NCBI GenBank assembly: GCA_025464925.1
Contig: JAODMS010000153.1
Span: 1 to 31,744 of the forward strand
Direction of reading: 5' to 3'
Source of the DNA: Arthrobacter sp.
GTDB taxonomy: Bacteria; Actinomycetota; Actinomycetes; Actinomycetales; Micrococcaceae
Length of the DNA stretch: 31,744 bases
Shown here: positions 24,705 to 31,744 of the stretch, one piece after another
How the letters are laid out: each line of letters starts with the position of its first letter
Numbering within the stretch: the first letter of the stretch is position 1
Notes under the pieces: model-generated
Databases searched by the model: none
What the model was told of the DNA's origin: nothing
The model's input: the letters and a program-made list of their open reading frames with translations, nothing else
Position numbers and translations under genes: made by a program

Positions 24705-25637
24705 ATGACTGTACTTCTCGCCGGTTGCGGCGATCTTGGCACCGAGGCGGGGCTCCGCTTTGCCGCGGCGGGCCACCGGGTGGTGGGCTGGCGGCGCTCG
24801 CCGGAGAATCTTCCGGCTGCCATCGAAGGTGCCGCGGTTGATCTGAGCTCCGGCGAACTGCCGCCCATCCCGGCGGACACCACCGCCGTCGTCGTCGCGA
24901 TTTCGGCTGATTCCCCCACTGAAGAGGCTTATTCTGCGGCATACGTCAACGGGCTGGCGAATGTGCTGGACGCGGTCGAGGCCACGGGCCGGCGCGCCGG
25001 CCTGGCTCCCCGCACGGTCTTGTTCGTCTCCTCGACTGCCGTCTACGGCGACTCGGGCGGTGACCGGATTGACGAAAACACGACGCCGGCACCCGCCGGG
25101 TTCTCGGGCCGCATCATCCGCGAGGCGGAGGAACTGCTGTACAGCCGCCTGCGGGGCTCCGAGGTCACGCCCGTGGTGCTGCGGCTCGGCGGCATTTATG
25201 GACCAGGGCGAACCCGGCTGATCGATCAGGTGCGCGGCGGAACCGCCGTCATCCCGGCGGAGCCGCGGTTCACCAACCGCATCCACCGGGACGACGCCGC
25301 TGCGGCGATCGTCCATCTGTGCACCATGGACGGAACTCCCGGGCCACTGTACCTAGGGGTGGACAATGAGCCCGCCGAGCTTGGCGATGTGCTGGCTTTC
25401 CTGGCAGCCGAGCTAGGACTCCCGCAGCCGCCGTCGGACGCTGCCCCGCTTGCTTTCGGGGCGGGCGGCACGCGGGCCCGTGGCGCGGCATCAAGAGCGG
25501 GAGGTGAGCCGTCGCGGGGAGGCAACAAGCGCTGTAGCAACGCGTTGCTCCGCAGCACCGGCTTCGAGTTGCAGTACCCGACTTTCCGGGAGGGCTACCG
25601 GGCCGTTCTGGCTGGCGTAGGCGCTCGGCACGCTTAG
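24705..25637 (+). CDS. NAD-dependent epimerase/dehydratase (YeeZ-like extended SDR)
   Basis: A 310-residue Rossmann-fold protein. The N-terminal nucleotide motif is LLAGCGDLGTEAGLRFAAAGH (GxGxxG form), then VVGWRRS with a basic residue that suggests NADP, the active-site strand VLFVSSTAVYGDSGG, and LRLGGIYGPGRTRLIDQV. The YxxxK lysine of classical SDRs is not obvious after VYGDSGG, as in YeeZ-type proteins, so catalysis is uncertain. Residues about 255-280 form a Gly/Ala/Arg-rich insertion. No ribosome site is visible. The substrate is unknown. Confidence 0.87.
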   Translation: MTVLLAGCGDLGTEAGLRFAAAGHRVVGWRRSPENLPAAIEGAAVDLSSGELPPIPADTTAVVVAISADSPTEEAYSAAYVNGLANVLDAVEATGRRAGLAPRTVLFVSSTAVYGDSGGDRIDENTTPAPAGFSGRIIREAEELLYSRLRGSEVTPVVLRLGGIYGPGRTRLIDQVRGGTAVIPAEPRFTNRIHRDDAAAAIVHLCTMDGTPGPLYLGVDNEPAELGDVLAFLAAELGLPQPPSDAAPLAFGAGGTRARGAASRAGGEPSRGGNKRCSNALLRSTGFELQYPTFREGYRAVLAGVGARHA

Positions 25638-25640
25638 ACT
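25635..25640 (+). promoter_or_regulatory. Candidate -10 element of the DUF1622 gene
   Basis: TAGACT overlaps the epimerase stop codon (TAG 25635-25637), 74 bp before ATG 25715. No clear -35 hexamer. Confidence 0.35.
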
Positions 25641-25714
25641 AGCGATCGTTGTGCGCCGACCTGGCGCTACGCCGCTCCAGCCACACCATCGCCCAGAACC
25701 TGTTAAGGGGAACC

Positions 25715-26104
25715 ATGGACTTCCGCCACATCATTGAAACTGCCGGCGAGTTCATGGACTTTGCCGGCGTGGCCGTCATGGTGGTCGGCGCCCTCGTGTC
25801 CATTCCCATGGCGCTGCGGGGCTTCCAGCCGCGGCGCCGGCCGGCAGGATTCGCACCACTGTCCGTCTACCGTTCCTACCGGCAGCTGCTAGGCCGCTCC
25901 ATCCTGCTCGGACTGGAACTGCTGGTGGCGGCCGACATCATCCGGACCGTCGCAGTCACCCCGACCTTCGAGGGTGTGGGCGTACTGGCCCTTATCGTGC
26001 TCATCCGGACATTCCTGAGTTTCTCGTTGGAGCTGGAAATTACCGGCCGCTGGCCCTGGCAGCCGGAGCGCGAGAATTCCGAGTTCGCCTCGTCTGGGGG
26101 CTGA
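25715..26104 (+). CDS. DUF1622 family membrane protein
   Basis: A 129-residue protein with three hydrophobic helices: about 13-35 (MDFAGVAVMVVGALVSIPMA), 60-80 (ILLGLELLVAADIIRTVAV) and 85-105. The family hallmarks ADIIRTV and IVLIRTFLSFSLELEITGRWPW are present, and length is typical. The family has no assigned function. The start is ATG 25715 with AAGGGGA about 5 bp upstream. A frame extension to 25649 has no ribosome site. It sits between the epimerase and DUF2071 genes, each of which appears to have its own -10 element. Confidence 0.9.
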   Translation: MDFRHIIETAGEFMDFAGVAVMVVGALVSIPMALRGFQPRRRPAGFAPLSVYRSYRQLLGRSILLGLELLVAADIIRTVAVTPTFEGVGVLALIVLIRTFLSFSLELEITGRWPWQPERENSEFASSGG

Positions 26105-26132
26105 AGGCCTTTCGCCCTGCTGTCTTCGCAGC

Positions 26133-26138
26133 TAGGCT
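26133..26138 (+). promoter_or_regulatory. Candidate -10 element of the DUF2071 gene
   Basis: TAGGCT ends 6 nt before ATG 26145, which implies a leaderless transcript. The same hexamer is the -10 of the csbD promoter. Confidence 0.4.
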
Positions 26139-26144
26139 CGGCGG

Positions 26145-26891
26145 ATGACTGTCAGCCCTGTGGTCCGCGATCCCTGGCCGGAGCCACCGGACCTTCCCCA
26201 GCCCATCATCATGGCCCAGCGGTGGGCCGATGCCGTTTTCCTGCACTGGCGCATTCCGCAAAGCGCTGCGGCGGCCAGGATGCCCGCCGGTGTGGTTCCG
26301 GATATTTTCGACGGCTCCGCCTGGGTCGGGCTCATCGGATTCCGGATGCGGGGCGCAGGGCTGGGCGGCGGCAAGGGCATCCCGTACTTCGGCGACTTCA
26401 ACGAGATCAATGTGCGCCTCTACTCCCGGGAGCCGGACGGCACGAGGGGCGTCGTCTTCCTCAGCCTGGACGCGTCCCGGCTCGCTGTGGTCCTGGCTGC
26501 CCGTGCCGCGGGGATCCCCTATGTATGGTCGCGCGCGGACTTCAAGGCCCCAAACCTGGCGGATCCGTCCATAGGGTTTGCCGTACGCAGGTTCCGGCGC
26601 GGCCCCCGTAGTGATTTCGCGGTGTCCCCCGAGTTCGACGCCGAGACCTTGGATCCGTTGTCCGTCCACCTCACGGCCCGCTTCGGTCTGCATACCCGCT
26701 TCCGCGGCCGCACATTGCACATTCCCAACACGCACACCCCGTGGCCCCTCTACCGTGCCAATGTGACGGTACTGGAGGATCAACTGGTTCGGGCTGCCGG
26801 GATCACCGTGGCAGGGCCTCCGGAATCGGTGTTGTTCTCACCCGGGGTCAGGACACAGTTCGGCCGCCCGCGCGTGCTGGGGAAGCCATGA
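26145..26891 (+). CDS. DUF2071 (YqjF-like) family protein
   Basis: A 248-residue soluble protein. Family features are MAQRWADAVFLHWRIP near the N-terminus, MPAGVVPDIFDGSAWVGLIGFRM, the loop FGDFNEINVRLYSREPDGTRGVVFLSLDASR, and the end WPLYRANVTVLEDQLVRAAGI. The fold is acetoacetate-decarboxylase-like, but the Schiff-base lysine of true decarboxylases is not identifiable, and no activity is known for this family. No ribosome site precedes ATG 26145. The -10-like hexamer 6 nt before it suggests a leaderless message. Confidence 0.9.
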   Translation: MTVSPVVRDPWPEPPDLPQPIIMAQRWADAVFLHWRIPQSAAAARMPAGVVPDIFDGSAWVGLIGFRMRGAGLGGGKGIPYFGDFNEINVRLYSREPDGTRGVVFLSLDASRLAVVLAARAAGIPYVWSRADFKAPNLADPSIGFAVRRFRRGPRSDFAVSPEFDAETLDPLSVHLTARFGLHTRFRGRTLHIPNTHTPWPLYRANVTVLEDQLVRAAGITVAGPPESVLFSPGVRTQFGRPRVLGKP

Positions 26892-26942
26892 CGGCGGACA
26901 ACGGCTGCTAATAATGTCGGACCCCTTTGGCAGAGTTTAGCT

Positions 26943-28613
26943 ATGGAAGCCACAACGGAGTTCGCGTCTTTCCCGGACACGGCCCGGTGTCTGGGCCAGG
27001 TAGCAAGGCCGGGTTCGGTAGACGCCCTCGCCTTACTTCAAACGCTGAGCTCGACGGCGGCCGAGGATGCAGCGTTCTGGGGATTCCAGACTGCATCTGA
27101 CTTCGCTGGACGGGTGGAGGAACTTTCCCGGACGGTGGAGTACCTTCAGCTCGTGGCGGCCGGTGCCGTGGACCGGACCAGGAAACTAGCTGCGGCATCG
27201 GCCAGACCGGACAGCACGGACTGGGCCACCGGCTGGCAGGATAGTCCTGTCAGCGGCCCGGGGACGCTGGAGACCGGCGGGTCCGTGGATGACTCGGAAG
27301 CTGCGGGCGCCTCCTGGGCGGTGGAGGACGGCTTCCGGAACACCACGGAGTTCCTGCGGGCACGGCTTCGGATCAGCGCAGCGGAAGCCCGGCGCCGGCT
27401 GTCCCTGGCCGGGAGCGTCCTCCCCGGCCAGGGCATCGCTGGCCAGCCCCGGCCGCCTGCACACAAGGAGCTCGGCGCAGCCCTCGCCTCCGGAGAGGTG
27501 GCCTCCCGGGCCGCCACCATCATCACCCAGGCGCTGGACCGGGTCCGGCACAGCTGCGACGCGGAAGCCTCGGCCCGGATGGAACACGCCCTGACCCGCG
27601 CGGCGCTGGAGAACGACCAGGACTTCCTAGCCCGCCTCGCGCAACGCTGGACCGATGCCCTGGACCAGGATGGGGCAGAGCCCTCCGAGGAACTGCTGCG
27701 CTGGCTCCAGGGCGCGTTCATCCGTCGGAGCCGCCACGGCCTGCATCATCTGGAGATCTACGCGACGGCCGACCAGTTCGAACATCTCCTCACCGTCATG
27801 AACACTGCCACGAACCCCCGCACCCCGGTTCCGGAGGCGCCGGACGGTCCCGCCGGAGGACCCGGCCCGGACGCCGGTACCGACGCCGGCCGGGACGCCG
27901 GCGCATCTGCCGGTACGGCTGCCGGCGGACCGGGGGCCGGGGCTGCCGGACTGGACCTTCGCTCCCGGCCGCAGAAACTGCTCGACGGCCTTGTCGGGGC
28001 GTGCAAGGCCGCCCTGGCGGCCGGTCCGCTCCCCGCCGCGGGAGGACTCCGTCCCCAGGTCCTGGTCACCATCGACTACCGGGACCTGCTCGCCAGGCTC
28101 GGCGCGCCCGGCGACCCAAAGACCGCCGGCCCCACGGCGGGGGCGGTGCCGGTTCCGGCGCGGGCACCTGCGCAGACCGGAACGCTGGTGTTCACCGGTC
28201 CCGTCACCGCGTCCACGGTCCGGAAGATCGCCTGCGATGCGGACATTCTTCCGGTCCTGCTCGGCGGCGGAGGCAGGATCCTGGACATCGGCCGGGCCTC
28301 ACGGATCTTCCCGCCGCACATCCGCAAAGCCATCACCGCCCGCGACCAGGGCTGCGCCTTTCCCGGCTGCACCATTCCGGCGCCCTGGTGCGAGGCCCAC
28401 CACATCAGCTACTGGTCCCACGGCGGCACCACGGGAACCGACAACGGCACCCTGCTCTGCTCCCACCACCATCATCTGATCCACAAGGAAGACTGGACCA
28501 TCCAGGTCCGCACCGGAATCCCCTGGTTCATCCCGCCACCGCACATCGACCCGCGCCGGCAGCCCCGGCGCAACCATTACTTCCGGCCGGAAAACCTCCC
28601 GGCGGCCGCCTGA
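26943..28613 (+). CDS. DUF222 / HNH endonuclease-signature protein (13E12 family)
   Basis: A 556-residue protein. Residues about 40-290 are the mostly helical DUF222 region (FLRARLRISAAEARRRLSLAG, ELGAALASGEVASRAATII, HGLHHLEIYATADQFEHLLTVM). A Gly/Ala/Asp-rich low-complexity stretch follows (about 298-340). The C-terminal HNH motif is CAFPGCTIP, WCEAHHISYWSHGG, NGTLLCSHHHHLIH, with the four cysteines and the histidines intact, so it could cut DNA. This family is often present in many copies in actinobacterial genomes, including the 13E12 repeats of mycobacteria, and its role is unsettled. The start is ATG 26943. A TAATAAT at 26909-26915 may be part of its promoter. Confidence 0.92.
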   Translation: MEATTEFASFPDTARCLGQVARPGSVDALALLQTLSSTAAEDAAFWGFQTASDFAGRVEELSRTVEYLQLVAAGAVDRTRKLAAASARPDSTDWATGWQDSPVSGPGTLETGGSVDDSEAAGASWAVEDGFRNTTEFLRARLRISAAEARRRLSLAGSVLPGQGIAGQPRPPAHKELGAALASGEVASRAATIITQALDRVRHSCDAEASARMEHALTRAALENDQDFLARLAQRWTDALDQDGAEPSEELLRWLQGAFIRRSRHGLHHLEIYATADQFEHLLTVMNTATNPRTPVPEAPDGPAGGPGPDAGTDAGRDAGASAGTAAGGPGAGAAGLDLRSRPQKLLDGLVGACKAALAAGPLPAAGGLRPQVLVTIDYRDLLARLGAPGDPKTAGPTAGAVPVPARAPAQTGTLVFTGPVTASTVRKIACDADILPVLLGGGGRILDIGRASRIFPPHIRKAITARDQGCAFPGCTIPAPWCEAHHISYWSHGGTTGTDNGTLLCSHHHHLIHKEDWTIQVRTGIPWFIPPPHIDPRRQPRRNHYFRPENLPAAA

Positions 28614-28639
28614 TCACGTCGCCCACCGCACAGTCCCTT

Positions 28640-30577
28640 CTAACGCCCCGCGGCGTAGCCCTGGGCACCGCGCGGGTTCGCGGCGGCCTGCAATAGCCCG
28701 GTCGAGGGATCGCGCACGACGGCGGACAGCCGCCCCAGCGTCCAACCCCCAGCCCGGGTGACCACGTGCCCGCGGCGCTCCAGCCCCGTGAGAACGTCCT
28801 CTCCCAGCCGGTCCTCGACGACAGCGCCGCCGGGCTCCCAGGTGCGCGGCCAGAAGGATCCGGGCATCGACGTCGTATGGAACGTGGGTGCGTCGATGGC
28901 CTGCTGCGGCGAGTAACCGCCCACGATGGTCCGCAGCAGGTAGGGCAGTTGCCACTGGTCCTGCTGATCGCCGCCGGGGGAACCCAGCGCGGTCACGGCT
29001 TGGCCGTCCCGGAGCACGAGCGTCGGCGTCAAGGTGGTGCGGGGCCGGCGGCCCGGCGTCAGCGTCGACGGCGTTCCCGGTTCCAGCCAGGTCATCTGCA
29101 GCCGCGTGCCAAGGCAGAAACCAAGCTCCGGAATGGCGGGGGAAGACTGCAGCCAGCCGCCGGACGGAGTAGCCGAGACCATGTTGCCCCAGCGGTCCAC
29201 GACGTCGATATGGCAGGTGTCGCCCCGCGTCTCCCCCGTGGATGCCACCGTAGGTTCGCCGATGCCGAGCGCCGCGGCGACGGCCCGGCCTGAGCCGGCG
29301 AGCACCGGCGGCGTGTAGTCCGTGCGCAGTGGCGGCACGTATGGCTCGCGTCCCGGGACTGCGCCGGGCCGGAACTCGTGGGAAGCCCACTCACCGATCA
29401 ACTCACGGCGGCTGACGCAGTACTCGGCGGACAGGAGGTAATCCAGCGGCACGTCCGTGTCCCCGTAGTACGCCTCCCGATCCGCCAGGGCCAGCTTCTG
29501 GGCCTCCAGGATGGTGTGGACCCCGAGTTCGGTGGACGGATCCAGGTAGCGGTCGTCGAAACCGTCCAGGATGGCCAGGGTCTGCAGCAGCGCCGGCCCC
29601 TGGCCCCATGGCCCGGTCTTGGCGATCGTGTGGCCGCGGAATTCCACTGTCGCCGCCGGCTCATAGCAGGCCTCGAACTCCGCCAGGTCACTCAGGGCGA
29701 GTACGCCCCGGTGGTCGGTGCCGGAGGAGTGCCGGTGTGCGCGTTGGACGGATTCCACCATGGCCCGGGCGACGAAGCCCTCCCGCCATTCGCGCCGGGC
29801 GGCGTCGATCCGGGCTGTTCTGCCGGAATCCCTGCTGGAGGTAGCGCGGGAATCCGTGCCGGAGTTCGTGCCGGAGCCTGAGTCCCCGGCATCCACCAGC
29901 CGCTGCAGCGTCCGGGCGTACGCCGGACTCCGGACCAGCTCACCTTCAGCCGGGATCCGTCCGCCGGGCATCCAGAGCTCGGCCGAGGTGGGCCAGTGCG
30001 CCAGGAACAGCGCGGAGACGGCTGCGATCGTGGTGCCGACCCGCCCGAGCATCGGGTGCCCGTCCCGTGCGTAGCCGATCGCGAAGTCCAGCACCGCGGC
30101 CAGCTCCCACGTGCCGTGGTCGCGCAGCAGCAGGAGCCAGGCGTCGACGGCGGCAGGCACCGCGGCGGCGAGGGCACCGGAGCCCGGAACCAGCTCCAGG
30201 CCCTCGGCGAGGTAGTGCTCCGGAGTCGCGGCGGCCGGGGCCGGCCCCTGGCCCATCAGGACCACGGGCCTGCCCGGCTCTGCCGCTGTAACGAAGACTC
30301 CGGTCATGTCCCCGCCGGGACCGTTCAGGTGCGGTTCCACTACATGCAGCACGAAGGCTCCCGCGGTGGCGGCATCAAAGGCGTTCCCGCCGCGTTCGAG
30401 CACCGCCTGCGCGGCCGCCGTCGCCAGCCAGTGAGTGGAGGCGCTCATGCCGAAAGTGCCCTGCAGCGTGGGGCGCGTGGTGAACGGCTCCGGGCTGGTG
30501 AAGGACACCGGATCGGCGACCGCGGCGCCCGGGCGCAGGGCGTCCAGGGATGCGTCAGTCACCACGGGGTCAGCCAA
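28640..30577 (-). CDS. Gamma-glutamyltransferase family protein, apparently cytoplasmic
   Basis: A 645-residue Ntn-hydrolase. The N-terminal half shows MSASTHWLATAAAQAVLERGGNAFDAATA and EPHLNGPGGDM. The autocleavage site and catalytic Thr454 lie in RGDTCHIDVVDRWGNMVS, followed by TPSGGW, TLTPGRRPRTTLTP and ALGSPGGDQQ, so the enzyme should mature into two subunits. No signal peptide is visible, while classical GGTs are exported. A Ser/Gly/Thr/Arg-rich insert lies near residues 232-255. It could hydrolyse gamma-glutamyl compounds or act as an acylase. The TTG start at 30577 overlaps the preceding small ORF by 8 bp. GTG 30565 or 30562 are alternatives. It is third in an operon after an OFA-type transporter. 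Confidence 0.9.
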   Translation of the reverse strand: MADPVVTDASLDALRPGAAVADPVSFTSPEPFTTRPTLQGTFGMSASTHWLATAAAQAVLERGGNAFDAATAGAFVLHVVEPHLNGPGGDMTGVFVTAAEPGRPVVLMGQGPAPAAATPEHYLAEGLELVPGSGALAAAVPAAVDAWLLLLRDHGTWELAAVLDFAIGYARDGHPMLGRVGTTIAAVSALFLAHWPTSAELWMPGGRIPAEGELVRSPAYARTLQRLVDAGDSGSGTNSGTDSRATSSRDSGRTARIDAARREWREGFVARAMVESVQRAHRHSSGTDHRGVLALSDLAEFEACYEPAATVEFRGHTIAKTGPWGQGPALLQTLAILDGFDDRYLDPSTELGVHTILEAQKLALADREAYYGDTDVPLDYLLSAEYCVSRRELIGEWASHEFRPGAVPGREPYVPPLRTDYTPPVLAGSGRAVAAALGIGEPTVASTGETRGDTCHIDVVDRWGNMVSATPSGGWLQSSPAIPELGFCLGTRLQMTWLEPGTPSTLTPGRRPRTTLTPTLVLRDGQAVTALGSPGGDQQDQWQLPYLLRTIVGGYSPQQAIDAPTFHTTSMPGSFWPRTWEPGGAVVEDRLGEDVLTGLERRGHVVTRAGGWTLGRLSAVVRDPSTGLLQAAANPRGAQGYAAGR

Positions 30578-30686
30578 ACAGGGCCGCCACGCGCGTCAGG
30601 GTCTCGTAGATGCCGTAGGCCAGCGGTACCCCCACCAGTGCCCAGGCGACCGCCAGCTTTCCGGAAGAGATCTTTGCAGGATTCAT
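30570..30686 (-). CDS. 38-residue single-TM peptide, probable MFS transporter small subunit
   Basis: The ORF reads MNPAKISSGKLAVAWALVGV followed by PLAYGIYETLTRVAALFG. A short basic N-terminus leads into one hydrophobic helix (about residues 11-28) and a short amphipathic end. GGAGG with 6-bp spacing precedes the ATG, inside the last codons of the transporter gene, whose stop TGA is one base before this ATG. The stop overlaps the TTG of the GGT gene. This tight packing argues for real, coupled translation. Short peptides of this kind are known after OFA-type MFS genes in actinobacteria and are annotated as a transporter small subunit. The function is unproven. Confidence 0.75.
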   Translation of the reverse strand: MNPAKISSGKLAVAWALVGVPLAYGIYETLTRVAALFG

Positions 30687-30687
30687 C

Positions 30688-31744
30688 TCAGGCCTCCATT
30701 GCGGGTTCTTCGGACCGGACACGGCCGGGGCGTGGTTCGTGGAAGCGCGAGTCCACGGGCTTGACCATCAGGTTGGCTGCGAAGCCGACCACCAGCAAAG
30801 CCACCATGGTCAGCAGCGCGGGCTGGTAGGACGCGGCGTCCAGCTGGCCGGGCTTGCCCTGGGCATCAAGGAAGGCGTTGACGATCAACGGTCCGGCAAT
30901 TCCGGCCGCAGACCAGGCCGTCAGGAGCCGTCCGTGGATGGCTCCAACCTGGAAGGTGCCGAAGAGGTCCCGCAGGTAGGCCGGGACGGTCGCGAAGCCG
31001 CCGCCGTAGAAGGAAATGATGACGAAAGCGAGGGCCACGTAGAGGAACGTGGTGGTGGATCCGGCCAATGCCAGCACCGTGTAGAGCACGGCCCCGACGC
31101 CGAGATACACCATGTAGATCCGCTTGCGCCCGGTGATGTCGGAGGTCGCGGACCAGGCAAAGCGGCCGGACATGTTGCCGATCGAGAGCAGCCCCACGAA
31201 GCCGGAGGCGACGGCGGCACTGACCAGGGACACGCCGTCGGACTGGCGGAAGAAGTCCTGGATCATCGGTGCGGCCTGCTCCAGAATGCCGATGCCGGCC
31301 GTCACGTTGCAGAACAAAGCGATCCAGACGAGCCAGAACTGCTTGGTCTTCACGGCATTCCTGGCGGAAACGTTCTCCGTGGTGATGAGCTTGGCGGCCT
31401 TGATCTTGGAGGGGTCGAAGCCGTCCGGCTTCCACCCCTCGGCCGGGACCTTGATGGTGAAGGCGCCGAACAGCATGTAGGCGAGGTAAACGACGGCGAG
31501 GGTCAGGAAGAGCTTGCCCACCGAGTCGCCACTGGCCACCCAGCCCTTGGCGCCGGAGTTGGGATCGTACATCTTGAGTAGCGCCGTGGAGACCGGGCTG
31601 GCGATCAGGGCGCCGCCGCCGAACCCCATGATCGCCATGCCGGTGGCCAGCCCGGGCCGGTCCGGGAACCATTTGATCAGGGTGGAAACAGGGGAGATGT
31701 AACCGATCCCCAGGCCGATGCCGCCCACGACGCCGTAGCCGAGG
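30688..31744 (-). CDS. OFA-family MFS transporter (5' partial)
   Basis: The gene enters from the right edge of the window, still open at 31744 (upstream residues LGYGVV are readable before the first in-frame GTG at 31728). About 350 residues are visible, with around nine helices. GGIGLGIGYISPVSTLIKWFP and LATGMAIMGFGGGALIASP are characteristic of the oxalate:formate antiporter (OFA) family, and AYLRDLFGTFQVGAIHGRLLTAW of its second half. A cytoplasmic loop after helix 6 (GFDPSKIKAAKLITTENVSARNAVKTKQFW) is also typical. It is the first visible gene of an operon with a small membrane peptide and a GGT-like enzyme. OFA members carry varied organic anions, so the cargo here is open. Confidence 0.92.
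   Translation of the reverse strand, partial: LGYGVVGGIGLGIGYISPVSTLIKWFPDRPGLATGMAIMGFGGGALIASPVSTALLKMYDPNSGAKGWVASGDSVGKLFLTLAVVYLAYMLFGAFTIKVPAEGWKPDGFDPSKIKAAKLITTENVSARNAVKTKQFWLVWIALFCNVTAGIGILEQAAPMIQDFFRQSDGVSLVSAAVASGFVGLLSIGNMSGRFAWSATSDITGRKRIYMVYLGVGAVLYTVLALAGSTTTFLYVALAFVIISFYGGGFATVPAYLRDLFGTFQVGAIHGRLLTAWSAAGIAGPLIVNAFLDAQGKPGQLDAASYQPALLTMVALLVVGFAANLMVKPVDSRFHEPRPGRVRSEEPAMEA

Overview
The window is high-GC and densely coded, and reads as the chromosome of a Gram-positive actinobacterium of the Micrococcaceae, most likely Arthrobacter or Pseudarthrobacter. The evidence is an Rpf-LysM resuscitation factor, a DUF222/HNH (13E12-type) protein, an MSMEG_6728-family protein, a DUF1622 protein, -10 elements of the TAGNCT type, and strong GC bias at third codon positions. 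I see no rRNA, tRNA, CRISPR array, transposase or prophage. The identification rests on recognised protein families, not on a database search.

Layout: 1-4.4 kb has a 5'-truncated TerC protein, a secreted glycerophosphodiester phosphodiesterase preceded by a perfect 29-bp palindrome, an MFS exporter, a SnoaL-like protein and a CsbD stress protein. 4.4-10.7 kb has a DHA2-type MFS exporter, a short RecQ helicase, acylphosphatase, a DUF1508 protein, a lipoprotein and an MscS-family channel. The last two are divergent, and a near-identical DosR-like box precedes both the DUF1508 gene and the channel. 10.7-13.8 kb is a small carbohydrate island: a GH13 oligo-1,6-glucosidase, a tiny protein that is about half proline, and a convergent cytoplasmic protein joining a winged helix to a pullulanase-type X25 module. 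14-16 kb has a CPBP protease and an aldo/keto reductase. 16-20.7 kb has adenine deaminase divergent from a UvrA paralogue lacking the UvrB-binding region, then an rpf gene with a long structured leader. 20.7-28.6 kb has a two-TM membrane protein, an MSMEG_6728-family protein, a response regulator/GAF-histidine kinase pair, an epimerase, DUF1622 and DUF2071 proteins and the DUF222/HNH protein. 28.6-31.7 kb (minus strand) is an operon of an OFA-family MFS transporter (5' end off the window), a 38-residue membrane peptide and a gamma-glutamyltransferase-like enzyme.

The best candidates for something little described are: (i) the MFS / small membrane peptide / GGT operon; (ii) the winged-helix-X25 protein beside an alpha-glucosidase and a proline-rich peptide; (iii) the rpf leader, where one segment can pair with either of two identical flanking segments; and (iv) two shared DosR-like boxes. 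Several genes (uvrA-like, adenine deaminase, epimerase, DUF2071) have a -10-like hexamer only 6-9 nt before the start codon, which suggests leaderless transcripts.
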